DNA of 64,000 nucleotides, taken from Amycolatopsis saalfeldensis. Lineage in GTDB: Bacteria; Actinomycetota; Actinomycetes; Mycobacteriales; Pseudonocardiaceae. Position numbers and translations under genes: made by a program. The stretch lies in NCBI RefSeq assembly GCF_900110575.1, contig NZ_FOEF01000003.1:248001-312000 (forward strand), read 5' to 3'. Each line of letters begins with the position of its first letter. Within the stretch, counting starts at the first letter, position 1. The notes beneath the pieces were generated by a model. The model made no database searches and was not told the DNA's origin. It saw only the letters and a program-made list of their open reading frames with translations. Shown here in pieces: positions 48,514-59,080 of the stretch.

Positions 48514-50073
48514 TCAGCCGTCGGCGCGGCGCCGGTGCAGGGAAAACCGCTCGAACACCGAAAGCTCCCCGCTCGGCTTGTTCACGTTGTAGTAGGTGAC
48601 GTGCATGGTCGTCGTGTCGCCGCGGTGGCGGCCCGGGTCGACGGTGAAGGCGGCGAAGCCGTACGGGTGGTCCAGGTCCCGCACCGCGCTCCACACGGCC
48701 TGCTCGCGGACGTAGGTCGGCACGCGCTTGCCGGTGCCCGGATCGGCCTTCGCGGAGACGGCGGTGAGCACCTTTCCCGTGCCGTCCTTGAAGAAGCTGC
48801 CGTTCGTGGTGCCCGAGACCCCGCCGCCGCCCAGGATCATGTGCACGGTGCCGTGCGTCGCGTCGATGTTGTCGGTGGCCGTCGAGACCGGGTTCGGCGT
48901 GAGCGTCTCGCTGCCGGAAACCACGCCGCGCACGGCGAGGGAGCGCTCGTAGTCGTGCTCGTGCCCGCACAGCACCAGGTCCACGCCGTACGCGTCGAAC
49001 AGGGGCCCGTACTTCTCGCGCAGGCCGAGGTCGGCGCCGTTGGCGTCGGAGGTGCTGATCATCACCTGGTGCATCGCGACCACGATCCAGTCGATGTCGC
49101 GTGACGCGCGGGCCGCGGCCAGCTCCTTCTTCAGCCAGGCGAGCTGACGGCCGCCGGAGTAGCCGTTGACGTAGACGTCGCCGCCGTCCTGCAGGCAGTT
49201 GTCGTCGTTCTGCAGCACGATCACGCGCACCGCGCCGACGGTGAAGCCGTACCAGAGCCCGGCCAGCTCGGCGTCGGTCTCGGTGGAGGGCAGCTGGAAG
49301 TAGGCCTGGTACGCGCCGAGGCCGAGGGCGCCGTTCTGCTTCTCGATCTCGTGGTTGCCCGCGGCGGGCATCCACGGCCGGTACCGCGCCGAGCGGGTGT
49401 TGTTGGTGAAGAAGTTGTTCCAGGTGCGCACGCGGTCGAGGTCGAGGTTCGCGTAGCAGAGGTCGCCGTTGAGCAGGTGGAACAGCGGCGCGACGGTCTC
49501 GATGCCGGTGACGATGTCCTTGGTTGCCGGGGTCGAGTTCGCGTCGAGGCCGACGCCGCCCGCGGCGTTCCAGGTCACCTGCGGCGCGGACTGGTCGCCG
49601 AAGCTGGTGAAGGTGAAGGCCGAGCGGCCCGACGGCGCGGTGCGGAACGTGCCCGCGTCCGGCGTCGCGCCGTCGTGCTGGGCGGCGTAGATGTACTCGG
49701 TGCCCGGCCGCAGCCGGTCCAGCTCGGCGTGGTGGACCCACACCGTCCGCCCGGACGTGCCGTCGACGTAGGTGCGGGTGTCGGCCGGCGCGATCGCGCC
49801 GAAGCCGCCGTCGAGCGTGCCGTAGAGCACCCGCGGCCGGGCGACCGAGCCGTCGGTGATCCACGAGACCACCATCTGACGGGCCGGGTCCCGGCCGAAG
49901 GTCAGGTGCAGGCCCTGCACGGGCGTCGCGCCGGTGCCGATGGAGGGCACGAACGCGGCGCTCTGCGGGGCCGCGTCGGCGATGCCGCTGCCGAGCAGCG
50001 GGGCGGCCGCCCCGGCCCCCAGCAGGCCGAGCGCACCACGGCGGGTGACGGTGTGTTTGCTGCTCTCGGACAA
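48514..50073 (-). CDS. Secreted purple acid phosphatase-like metallophosphoesterase (Tat substrate)
   Basis: A 519-residue exported enzyme. The Tat signal is [21 protein letters not shown] fibronectin-type N-domain ([20 protein letters not shown]) is followed by the catalytic domain: [28 protein letters not shown] and [10 protein letters not shown] supply the two-metal ligands of purple acid phosphatases. Start is TTG at 50073 with GAGGAGG upstream, which places the twin Arg about ten residues in; upstream in-frame ATGs would bury it. Likely function is phosphate scavenging. Divergent from a GH130-like gene. Confidence 0.85.
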   Translation of the reverse strand: MSESSKHTVTRRGALGLLGAGAAAPLLGSGIADAAPQSAAFVPSIGTGATPVQGLHLTFGRDPARQMVVSWITDGSVARPRVLYGTLDGGFGAIAPADTRTYVDGTSGRTVWVHHAELDRLRPGTEYIYAAQHDGATPDAGTFRTAPSGRSAFTFTSFGDQSAPQVTWNAAGGVGLDANSTPATKDIVTGIETVAPLFHLLNGDLCYANLDLDRVRTWNNFFTNNTRSARYRPWMPAAGNHEIEKQNGALGLGAYQAYFQLPSTETDAELAGLWYGFTVGAVRVIVLQNDDNCLQDGGDVYVNGYSGGRQLAWLKKELAAARASRDIDWIVVAMHQVMISTSDANGADLGLREKYGPLFDAYGVDLVLCGHEHDYERSLAVRGVVSGSETLTPNPVSTATDNIDATHGTVHMILGGGGVSGTTNGSFFKDGTGKVLTAVSAKADPGTGKRVPTYVREQAVWSAVRDLDHPYGFAAFTVDPGRHRGDTTTMHVTYYNVNKPSGELSVFERFSLHRRRADG

Positions 50074-50325
50074 CGGGGCCTCCTCGGCTTCGGCGCGAAG
50101 CGAACGTATGCGCGTTTCCCGACGCGGCGGTGAACGCGAACTGTCGCCCGCGTGAAGTCCGCCGCGCCACTGGGCCGGACGGTGTCCTGTTTTCTGTCCG
50201 ATTCCCCGCCCTTGGCGGCGGTTGACTATTCCGGATATCCGCACCGAAGCTCGTAAGGGTATTCGGCGGAGGTGCTGATTTTATCGGCAATCCGAACCGG
50301 GGAACGGCGATTGCGGAGGTATTTC

Positions 50326-51354
50326 GTGGACAGTGCGAAGGGTTTCCCGATCGGCCGCCGGGCCTTGCTGGCCGGAGCCGCCGGCGCGGCGGCGACCACG
50401 TTCGCCACCGCCGGTCCGGCCGGCGCGGCGCCGGCGCGCGAGGCGACGTTCCCGCTCGGGCCGTTCACGAAAAGCAAGCAGAACCCCATCCTGCGCCCCG
50501 ATCCGGCCCACGCCTGGGAATCCGCCTACCTGTACAACCCTTGTGCGATCGTCGTCGGCAATCGCGTCGCGTTGTTCTACCGGGCGCAGGACGCGGCGAA
50601 AACCTCCAGCATCGGGCTGGCGTTCAGCGATGACGGAATCACTTTCACCCGGCTGCCCGATCCGGTGCTGACGCCGAGCGAGCCGTGGGAGCTGCCGGGC
50701 GGGTGCGAGGATCCGCGGGTGGTGCGCGTCGGCGACACCTATTACATGACCTATACCGGCTACGACCACACCAGCGCGCTGCTGTGCTTGGCCACCTCGA
50801 AGGACCTCCGGAACTGGACCAAGCATCCGCCGCTGTTCCCCGACCTGCGCGATCCCGGCCACGGCGCGAAGCCGTGGAACAAGTCCGGCACGATCGCGGC
50901 GACGCCGATGCAGGGCTGGTACTGGATGTACTTCGGCGAGTCGAACATCTTCTGGGCCCGGTCGAAGGACCTGATCACCTGGGAGACGCCCGGCAACGAC
51001 GATCCGGTCGCCCGGCCGGTGTTCCCCTGGGAGGGGTCGCTCATCGAGCCGGGCCCGCCGCCGGTCGCCGGGCCCGGCGGACACCTCGTCCTGGCCTACA
51101 ACGGCCGCTCGGACGGCAACGGCGGCTATCCGAAGGGGCAGTACTCCGGCGGCCAGCTGCTGATCGACCCGGCCGACCCGACGAAGGCGGTCGCCCGGCT
51201 GGAGCGGCCGTTCATCTACCCCACGGCGGACGACGAGCAGAACGGCCAGGTGAACCACGTGACGTTCAGCGAGGGCCTGGTCCGGTTCCACGACCGCTGG
51301 TTCCTGTACTACGGCATGGCGGATTCGGTGCTCGGAGTGGCGACGGCGCCGTAG
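50326..51354 (+). CDS. Glycoside hydrolase family 130/beta-fructosidase-like five-blade propeller, Tat exported
   Basis: A 342-residue protein. A Tat signal with GRRALLAGAAGAAATTFATA precedes a five-bladed propeller: LYNPCAIVVGNRVALFYRAQ, GGCEDPRVVRVGDTYYMTYT, HGAKPWNKSGTI, GESNIFWARSKDLITWE and VNHVTFSEGL. The EDPR and NP/H residues are those of GH130 mannoside phosphorylases and related families. It begins with GTG at 50326, with GCGGAGG upstream. Signal peptides are uncommon for intracellular phosphorylases, so a secreted hydrolase role may apply. Divergent from the phosphatase. Confidence 0.8.
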   Translation: MDSAKGFPIGRRALLAGAAGAAATTFATAGPAGAAPAREATFPLGPFTKSKQNPILRPDPAHAWESAYLYNPCAIVVGNRVALFYRAQDAAKTSSIGLAFSDDGITFTRLPDPVLTPSEPWELPGGCEDPRVVRVGDTYYMTYTGYDHTSALLCLATSKDLRNWTKHPPLFPDLRDPGHGAKPWNKSGTIAATPMQGWYWMYFGESNIFWARSKDLITWETPGNDDPVARPVFPWEGSLIEPGPPPVAGPGGHLVLAYNGRSDGNGGYPKGQYSGGQLLIDPADPTKAVARLERPFIYPTADDEQNGQVNHVTFSEGLVRFHDRWFLYYGMADSVLGVATAP

Positions 51355-51376
51355 CGGCCGTGCTTGGATCGGTGGC

Positions 51377-51442
51377 ATGAACCTGGGGAACGACCTGATG
51401 CCGGCGCTGCTCGAGCACGCCCGTTCGAACTCGGCCTTCTGA
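51377..51442 (+). CDS. Short open frame upstream of HAD gene
   Basis: A 21-codon frame, MNLGNDLMPALLEHARSNSA then F, ends 2 nt before the HAD start (TGA-GC-ATG). It could be a leader peptide for translational coupling or chance. No homology is recognised. Confidence 0.25.
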   Translation: MNLGNDLMPALLEHARSNSAF

Positions 51443-51444
51443 GC

Positions 51445-52143
51445 ATGTGGACGACGGCTCCCCGCGCGGTGGTCTTCGACTGCGACGGCCTGCTGATGGA
51501 CACCGAACCGTGCTGGACGGTCGCCGAGACCGAGTTGTTCGCGCGCCGCGGGCTGCCGTTCGGGCCGGCGCAAAAGGCGTTGGTGATCGGGAAGTCCCTG
51601 CCCGCGGCGGGCGCGGCGATGGCGGAGGCGTTCGGGGAGCCGGGTGCCGGCGACGCCCTCGCGGCCGAGCTGCTGGAGCGCGTCGCCGAGGTGGTCGCCG
51701 CCCGGGCCGAAGCGTTGCCCGGAGCGCGTGAGCTGGTGGACCTGGTCGCGGAGCGGGTTCCGTTCGCCGTGGCCAGCAACTCCCCGCGCGCGCTCCTCGA
51801 CACGGCGCTGGCCCGTGGCGGCTTCAGTGTCGAGGTCAGCGTCGCCGCGGACGAAGTTGCCGAGACCAAGCCGGCGCCGGACCTGTACCTCGCCGCCTGT
51901 GCCGCGCTGGACGTGGTGCCGGGCAAGGCGGTCGCGTTCGAGGACTCCATGACGGGGGTGCGATCGGCGCGCGCGGCCGGCGTCCCGGTCATCGCGGTGC
52001 CGACGCTGGCGCACCTGGAGTTGCCGGCGGACCTCGTCATCGGCTCCCTGCGCGACCCGAGGCTGCTCGACTGGGTGCGTGGCTGGCGTTGCGGCCGGAT
52101 TCGCCGGACGGAGGTCGGGATCGATTCAGTGGATCTCTGCTAG
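51445..52143 (+). CDS. HAD family hydrolase (phosphatase/phosphoglucomutase-like)
   Basis: A 232-residue HAD. Motif I is VVFDCDGLLMDTEP with the nucleophile Asp and acid Asp, motif II is VASNSPRALL, Lys is in ETKPAPDLYLAA and motif III is AFEDSMTGVRSA. A C1 cap lies between motifs I and II. The last 18 residues (WRCGRIRRTEVGIDSVDL) look unlike the family and may be a 3' extension. There is no Shine-Dalgarno before the ATG, which follows a 21-codon frame by 2 nt. Substrate unknown; small sugar phosphates are usual. Confidence 0.85.
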   Translation: MWTTAPRAVVFDCDGLLMDTEPCWTVAETELFARRGLPFGPAQKALVIGKSLPAAGAAMAEAFGEPGAGDALAAELLERVAEVVAARAEALPGARELVDLVAERVPFAVASNSPRALLDTALARGGFSVEVSVAADEVAETKPAPDLYLAACAALDVVPGKAVAFEDSMTGVRSARAAGVPVIAVPTLAHLELPADLVIGSLRDPRLLDWVRGWRCGRIRRTEVGIDSVDLC

Positions 52144-53523
<1,380 letters not shown>

Positions 53524-53544
53524 CCTGCTCGCAGATCGCCCGCG

Positions 53545-53575
53545 CCGGCGGGGTCCCGCTCGTGGACCCCGCCGG
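53545..53575 (+). terminator. Terminator after enolase
   Basis: A perfect 12-bp stem (CCGGCGGGGTCC with GGACCCCGCCGG) and a 7-nt loop are followed by TTTCGGTT, 21 nt after the enolase stop. Confidence 0.82.
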
Positions 53576-53603
53576 TTTCGGTTGCCGGGCAGCGAGCAAA
53601 CCC

Positions 53604-54836
53604 CTAGGAGCAGAGCGGTGCGACCGGCTGGTCGGATCCCGTTTGCACGTAAGTGTCGGAGATGTAGTTCCCCGCGCCGATGCGGTCCCAGATCGTGCTG
53701 GTGCCGAGTTTGCCGGTGACCGAGTCGCCGTTGACGTAGCACTCGATGGGGACCTTGGCGTAGTTCGCGGCGAGGCCCTTGACGGCGGCCGAGGTGCTGG
53801 CGCTCGCCCGGACGTTCACCGGGTCGCCGGCGGTGCTGACGGTGCCGGAGGCGGCCGAGGTGCCCGTCCACAGGTAGGTGACCTTCACGTTCCCGTTGTC
53901 GCCCAGGCCCACGCCGCTGCCGAAGGTGCCGTCGGCCAGGTCGATGCCCGCGGGGTTGCCGACGGTGTAGCCGAGGTCGTCCTTCTTGTTGTTGTAGCCG
54001 TTGTGGTAGGCGGCGTACGCCTCCGGCTGGCCCTGCGGCAGGTCCTTGTACTCCGAGCGCACCGAGGCCGGGTTCCAGTAGTCGTCCCTGGTGTTCCACG
54101 GGCCGACGTCCCACACCGGCGCGTACTCGCAACGGCTGCCGTCGGTCCGGCACACCTTCACGCTGTAGGTGCCGCTGCCCTTGGCCGACGTCGCCTTGCC
54201 GGAGGGCAGGGCGACGAAGTGGTCGTTGCTGGTGATCACGTGACCGTTCGCGGTGGTGTGGCCGACGAGGCCTTCGCGGGTGGCGTAGATCGTGTAGGTC
54301 AGCGGCGTGGTCGCGGCCAGCGCCTCGGCCTGGGGGGCCAGGCTGCCGCTCAGGCCGACCTCGCGCACCGTGGGGCGGACGCGGTCGGCCTTGCTGGACA
54401 ACGAGATTCGCGTCTGGACCACGGTCACCGCGCGGCCGAACGCGGCGGGCCGGGCGCCGGCCGGGGTCCACTCCGTCCAGTCGTCGGACCCGGGCCCGGA
54501 GCGGCCGCGGACATCGACCTCGACGCCCGTTCCCCCCGGCAGGTCCGCGGTCACCTTCGCGGTGACGCGGTTGACCGCGGAGGCCAGCGGCTGCTCGGGC
54601 GAGATCAGGTAGCCCTCGCTGCCCGCCGTCATCAGGTCCGTTCGGTGCCAGGCGGAATCACGCAGGGTGAGTGCGCCGCCCGAATCCCGCACGTTGACGT
54701 CATCACTATCCACTTTGGACAGGTCGGCGCGCCAGGCGAGCGCGCCCCCGGTGGCGCCGGCGGGCGCCGCGAACGCCGTGCTCCCGGCGGTGACCGCCCC
54801 CGCGGCCAGCAGCGCCGCGACCGCGCGGCGGACCAT
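53604..54836 (-). CDS. Secreted protein with C-terminal SH3-like domain
   Basis: A 410-residue exported protein. The signal peptide RRAVAALLAAGAVTAGSTAF is cleaved near AAPAGA. A beta-rich domain follows (LRDSAWHRTDLMTAGSEGYL onward), resembling the N-terminal module of actinomycete C39-like peptidases; then a linker with Tyr/Asn-rich YAAYHNGYNNKKDDLGY, and a C-terminal SH3b-like module (GDPVNVRASASTSAAVKGL then DRIGAGNYISDTYVQTG) of the kind that binds cell-wall peptides. The role is probably at the cell surface. The ATG is at 54836 (a GTG at 54839 is possible). Confidence 0.75.
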   Translation of the reverse strand: MVRRAVAALLAAGAVTAGSTAFAAPAGATGGALAWRADLSKVDSDDVNVRDSGGALTLRDSAWHRTDLMTAGSEGYLISPEQPLASAVNRVTAKVTADLPGGTGVEVDVRGRSGPGSDDWTEWTPAGARPAAFGRAVTVVQTRISLSSKADRVRPTVREVGLSGSLAPQAEALAATTPLTYTIYATREGLVGHTTANGHVITSNDHFVALPSGKATSAKGSGTYSVKVCRTDGSRCEYAPVWDVGPWNTRDDYWNPASVRSEYKDLPQGQPEAYAAYHNGYNNKKDDLGYTVGNPAGIDLADGTFGSGVGLGDNGNVKVTYLWTGTSAASGTVSTAGDPVNVRASASTSAAVKGLAANYAKVPIECYVNGDSVTGKLGTSTIWDRIGAGNYISDTYVQTGSDQPVAPLCS

Positions 54837-55165
54837 CACATTCCCGACCACGACCGTTCTCCATTCACTCGTTCGACGCGAATGCGGTGAAGCCTGTGCG
54901 GCGGTCGTACACGATCCGTACAACGCCGCCCCGCGGCCATGTACGGCTATGTCCGAAAAAGGCGCAAAGAACGAAATGCTCCGCTTGTCCCCGTCTACAT
55001 CGGACGGTCCGGGACCCGGTAGCGCCGAAGGTAGGGACCTGGCCGGGGCGAAGATCACGAACCGGGACAGCGGGGGGCCAGTTTCCGTGGACGTCATGGA
55101 CAGGTGAGCCGTCGCCGGTGTAGTTGTGGGCACGTCGGGTCCGGAAACAAAACTGGGGGCTGGTG
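54837..55165. promoter_or_regulatory. Divergent promoter region with spaced inverted repeat
   Basis: This 329-nt gap separates the secreted SH3-like protein from the second peptide transporter operon. It contains CCGTACA (54916-54922) and TGTACGG (54940-54946), a perfect 7-bp inverted repeat 17 nt apart, preceded by GTACACGAT. The part nearer the transporter is otherwise featureless. The repeat may bind a dimeric regulator of one of the two promoters. Confidence 0.4.
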
Positions 55166-56110
55166 ATGGCGGGGTACCTGGTGCGCCGCGTCCTGCAGTC
55201 GCTCGTGGTGGTCGTGCTCGTCGCGGTCGTCACGTTCGTCCTGTTGCAACTCCTGCCCGGCGGGCCGGCGCGCGCGATCCTCGGGCCGAAGGCGACGTCG
55301 CTGCAGATCAGCACCTTCCTGCACGACAACGGCTACGACCGGCCGCTGCCCGCGCAGTTCCTGACCTGGGCCGGCCACGTGCTGACCGGCGACCTCGGCT
55401 ACTCCTACAAGCTCAACCAGCCGGTCACGGCCGTCATCGGCGACCACCTGCCCAAGACGATCCTGCTCATGACGCTGTCCACTTTGGTCGCGCTGGTGGT
55501 CGCCGTGCCGCTCGGGGTCTACCAGGCGCGCAAGCGCAACACCGCGGGCGACTACGTGGTGACGGGCCTGTCGTTCGCGTTCTACTCGATGCCGAGCTTC
55601 TTCCTCGGCGAGATCCTGGTGCTGCTGTTCGCCGTGCAGCTGCAGTGGTTCTCGCCGCTGGGGCCGAGCGGGGACTCGATCGGCGAGATCCTCGCGCAGG
55701 CGCCCGCGCTCGTGCTGCCGGTGCTCACGCTGGCGCTGATCACGGTCGCCTCGTTCAGCCGGTACGCGCGCTCGTCGGTGATGGAGAACCTGAGCCAGGA
55801 CTACGTCCGCACGGCGCTGGCCGGCGGTGCGAGCGACGGCAAGGTGCTGACCCGCCACGTGCTGCGCAACTCGCTGATCCCGATCGTCACGCTGCTCGGG
55901 CTTTCGCTGCCGCAGCTGTTCGCGGGCGCGCTGATCACCGAGCAGGTGTTCAACTACCCGGGCATGGGCTTCACGTTCATCCAGGGCGCGCAGGTGCACG
56001 ACTACCCGCTGCTGCTGGGCATCGGGCTCGTGGTCGCGCTCGCGACCGTGGCGGGCTCGCTGCTGGCGGACATCGGCTACGCCGTGCTCGACCCGAGGGT
56101 GAAGTACTGA
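55166..56110 (+). CDS. Oligopeptide ABC transporter permease (DppB/OppB type)
   Basis: A 314-residue integral membrane protein. YLVRRVLQSLVVVVLVAVVT is helix 1, LPGGPARAILGP follows, and the coupling region is ENLSQDYVRTALAGGASDGK followed by RHVLRNSLIPIVTLLGLSLP. It makes the pore with the next permease. It is the first gene of a four-gene plus-strand operon; a GGGGGC precedes the ATG at 55166. Its stop shares one base with the following start. Confidence 0.9.
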   Translation: MAGYLVRRVLQSLVVVVLVAVVTFVLLQLLPGGPARAILGPKATSLQISTFLHDNGYDRPLPAQFLTWAGHVLTGDLGYSYKLNQPVTAVIGDHLPKTILLMTLSTLVALVVAVPLGVYQARKRNTAGDYVVTGLSFAFYSMPSFFLGEILVLLFAVQLQWFSPLGPSGDSIGEILAQAPALVLPVLTLALITVASFSRYARSSVMENLSQDYVRTALAGGASDGKVLTRHVLRNSLIPIVTLLGLSLPQLFAGALITEQVFNYPGMGFTFIQGAQVHDYPLLLGIGLVVALATVAGSLLADIGYAVLDPRVKY

Positions 56111-56991
56111 TGACCACCGAGGTTTCCGACCTGAAGAACCCGCCGCGCTCGGCGGCCCGGATGACGCTGCGGGCGTTCCGGGAGAACCGCCTCGCGGTGG
56201 CCGGGCTGGTGCTGATCGTCCTGTTCCTGCTCTTCTGCTTCCTCGGCCCGCTGGTGTACCACACCGAGCAGGTGGCCACGAACCTCTCCGGGGCCAACCA
56301 GCCGCCGGGCGCGGGCCATCCGCTGGGCACCGACGACGTCGGCTACGACGAGCTCGGCCGGCTGATGGAGGGCGGCCGGTCCTCCCTGGAGATCGGCGTG
56401 GCGGCGGCCGTGATCGCGACGGTGTTCGGCACGCTGTGGGGCGCGATCGCCGGCTACGTCGGCGGGTTCGTGGACGCGGTGATGATGCGGGTGGTCGACA
56501 CCCTGCTGGCCATCCCGACCCTGTTCCTGCTGCTGATCCTGGCGGCGATCTTCACCCCGACGGTCAGCCTGCTGATCCTGGTGGTGTCGTTCGGCGCGTG
56601 GCTGAGCCCGGCGCGGCTCGTGCGCGGCGAGACGCTCTCGCTGCGCACGCGCGAGTACGTGCAGGCGGTGCGGATGATGGGCGGCGGGAGCCGCCGGGTG
56701 GTGCTGCGGCACATCATGCCGAACGCCATCGGCACCATCGTGGTCAACGCGACCTTCCAGGTGGCCGACGCGATCCTGCTGGTCGCGTCGCTGAGCTACC
56801 TCGGCCTCGGCATCGCCCCGCCGCACGCGGACTGGGGCAACATGCTCTCCAACGGCACGGAGTTCGTGCAGAACGGCTACTGGTGGATGATCCTCCCGCC
56901 GGGCATCGCGATCATGCTCGTGGTGGTCGCGTTCAACCTGCTCGGCGACGCCCTGCGCGACGCGCTCGAAGTGCGGCTGCGGAGGCGGTGA
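56110..56991 (+). CDS. Oligopeptide ABC transporter permease (DppC/OppC type)
   Basis: A 293-residue permease. The N-terminal cytosolic stretch ends in RENRLAVAGLVLIVLFLLFC. GHPLGTDDVGYDELGRLM is the DppC motif (LGTDxxGRD in most members), and the EAA loop is TREYVQAVRMMGGGSRRVVL. SLSYLGLGIAPPHADWGNML closes the fold. The ATG overlaps the DppB-type stop (TGATG), and one nt after its stop the ATPase gene begins. Confidence 0.9.
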   Translation: MTTEVSDLKNPPRSAARMTLRAFRENRLAVAGLVLIVLFLLFCFLGPLVYHTEQVATNLSGANQPPGAGHPLGTDDVGYDELGRLMEGGRSSLEIGVAAAVIATVFGTLWGAIAGYVGGFVDAVMMRVVDTLLAIPTLFLLLILAAIFTPTVSLLILVVSFGAWLSPARLVRGETLSLRTREYVQAVRMMGGGSRRVVLRHIMPNAIGTIVVNATFQVADAILLVASLSYLGLGIAPPHADWGNMLSNGTEFVQNGYWWMILPPGIAIMLVVVAFNLLGDALRDALEVRLRRR

Positions 56992-56992
56992 A

Positions 56993-59080
56993 ATGAGCCC
57001 GGTCCTGAGGCTGGAAGACCTGCGCACCACCATCGACGTGCGCGACGGTGTGGTGCGCCCGGTCGACGGCGTCACGCTCGAGGTCGGCCGCGGCGAGCTG
57101 CTCGGCCTGGTCGGCGAGTCCGGCTGCGGCAAGACGATGACCGCGCTGTCGATCCTGCGCCTGCTGCCCACGGGCGGGCGGGTCGAGTCGGGCCGGATCC
57201 TGCTCGGCGACGACGATCTGGCGGCGATGACCGATCCGGAGCTGCGCGCGGTGCGCGGCAAGCGGATCGGCATGGTGTTCCAGGACCCGATGACCTCGCT
57301 CAACCCGACCATCCCGATCGGCAAGCAGGTCACCGAGCCGCTGGAGCTGCACGAGCGGGTTTCGCGGGCGAAGCTGCGGGAGCGGGCCGTCGAGATGCTC
57401 GAACTGGTCGGGCTGCCGGACGCGAAGCGGCGCGTCGACGACTACCCGCACCAGCTCTCCGGCGGCATGCGCCAGCGGGTGATGATCGCCCGCGCGCTGG
57501 TCTGCGAGCCGGAGCTGCTGATCGCCGACGAGCCGACCACCGCGCTGGACGTCACCGTGCAGCACCAGATCCTGGAGCTGATCGACGACCTGCGGCGGCG
57601 CCTCGGCATGGCCGTGATCCTGGTGACGCACGACCTCGGCGTGGTCGCGGGCCGCGCCGACCGGGTCGCGGTGATGTACGCGGGCCGCATCGCGGAGCTG
57701 ACCGGCACGCGCTCGCTGTTCGGCAACCCGCGCCACCCGTACACCGAGGCGCTTTTCGAGGCGCTGCCGGAAAACGCGGCGGAGTCGGGCGAGAAGCTGT
57801 ACAGCATCCCGGGGCTGCCGCCGGACTTGAGCGACCCGCCGTCCGGTTGCCGCTTCGCGCCGCGTTGCCGGTACGCCACCGAAGAGTGCGTCGCGGCCGA
57901 GCCGCCGTTGGACGGCGAAGTCGAGGGCCACGACTACGCGTGCTTCCACCCGGTGGGCGAGCCCGGCCTGACCGAGCCGTCGCGAGTGGTGCGGGTGCAC
58001 GAGCGTGGCGGGGCACCGGCGGATGACGGCAGCGGGGTCGAGGACGCGCCGCTGCTGGAAGTCGAGCACCTGGTCAAGGACTTCGCCGTGACGCGCGGCG
58101 CGGTGCTGCGGCGCAAGGCGGGCACGGTGTCCGCGGTCGCGGACGTGAGTTTCGCCGTGGCGGCGGGGGAGACCTTCGGGCTGGTCGGCGAGTCCGGGTG
58201 CGGGAAGACCACGGTCGGACGGTCGATCGTCGGGCTGGAGGAGCCCACGTCCGGGCGGATCCGGATCGCCGGGACCGAGCTGACTTCGTTGCGGGGCAAG
58301 GAACTCCAGCAGCGGCGGCGCGAGACGCACCTGGTCTTCCAGGACCCGTACGCCTCGCTGGACCCGCGGATGCGCGTCGGCGCCGTGCTCGCCGAGCCGC
58401 TGGAGATCCACGGCGTCGGCACCCGCGCGACGCGGGCCCGGCGGGCGCGTGAGCTGCTCGCCGAGGTCGGCCTGCCCGCCGACGCGGCCGCGCGTTATCC
58501 GCACGAGTTCTCCGGCGGCCAGCGCCAGCGCATCGGCCTGGCCCGCGCGCTCGCGCTGGAGCCGAAGCTGATCGTGGCCGACGAGCCGGTGTCGGCGCTC
58601 GACGTGTCCATCCAGGCGCAGATCCTGAACCTGATGAACGACCTGCGCTCGCGCCACGGCCTGACGTACGTGTTCATCTCGCACGACCTGTCGGTGGTGC
58701 GCTACCTCGCGCAGCGCATCGGCGTGATGTACCTCGGCAAGCTCGTGGAGGTCGGGCCGGCCGCCGAAGTGCACGGGCGGCCGCGGCACCCGTACACCCG
58801 CGGGCTGATCGACACCGTGCCGGTCGCCGACCCGTGGGCCGACGGGCGCGAAGGCGGGGTCACCGGCGAACTGCCGTCGGCGCTCGACCCGCCCTCGGGC
58901 TGCCGGTTCCGCACCCGCTGCCCGTTCGCGCAGGACGTGTGCGCCGCCGAGGAGCCCGTGCTGCGGACCTTCGGCGACGGGCATCAGGCCGCCTGTCACT
59001 TCCCTATCGAACACGGCCCGCTTGAGCACAATCCTCTCGAACAGGCGGCAACACCCGTCTACCAAGGAGAAAACGGATGA
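56993..59080 (+). CDS. Double-ATPase fusion of the peptide ABC transporter (DppD-DppF)
   Basis: A 695-residue protein carrying two complete ATP-binding domains. The first (about residues 5-330) has [44 protein letters not shown] and a Cys-rich [15 protein letters not shown] tail. After a linker of about 25 residues the second (about 350-690) has [44 protein letters not shown] and FISHD, with [14 protein letters not shown] at the end. So it does the work of the usual DppD and DppF pair. Its stop overlaps the binding-protein start. Confidence 0.9.
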   Translation: MSPVLRLEDLRTTIDVRDGVVRPVDGVTLEVGRGELLGLVGESGCGKTMTALSILRLLPTGGRVESGRILLGDDDLAAMTDPELRAVRGKRIGMVFQDPMTSLNPTIPIGKQVTEPLELHERVSRAKLRERAVEMLELVGLPDAKRRVDDYPHQLSGGMRQRVMIARALVCEPELLIADEPTTALDVTVQHQILELIDDLRRRLGMAVILVTHDLGVVAGRADRVAVMYAGRIAELTGTRSLFGNPRHPYTEALFEALPENAAESGEKLYSIPGLPPDLSDPPSGCRFAPRCRYATEECVAAEPPLDGEVEGHDYACFHPVGEPGLTEPSRVVRVHERGGAPADDGSGVEDAPLLEVEHLVKDFAVTRGAVLRRKAGTVSAVADVSFAVAAGETFGLVGESGCGKTTVGRSIVGLEEPTSGRIRIAGTELTSLRGKELQQRRRETHLVFQDPYASLDPRMRVGAVLAEPLEIHGVGTRATRARRARELLAEVGLPADAAARYPHEFSGGQRQRIGLARALALEPKLIVADEPVSALDVSIQAQILNLMNDLRSRHGLTYVFISHDLSVVRYLAQRIGVMYLGKLVEVGPAAEVHGRPRHPYTRGLIDTVPVADPWADGREGGVTGELPSALDPPSGCRFRTRCPFAQDVCAAEEPVLRTFGDGHQAACHFPIEHGPLEHNPLEQAATPVYQGENG

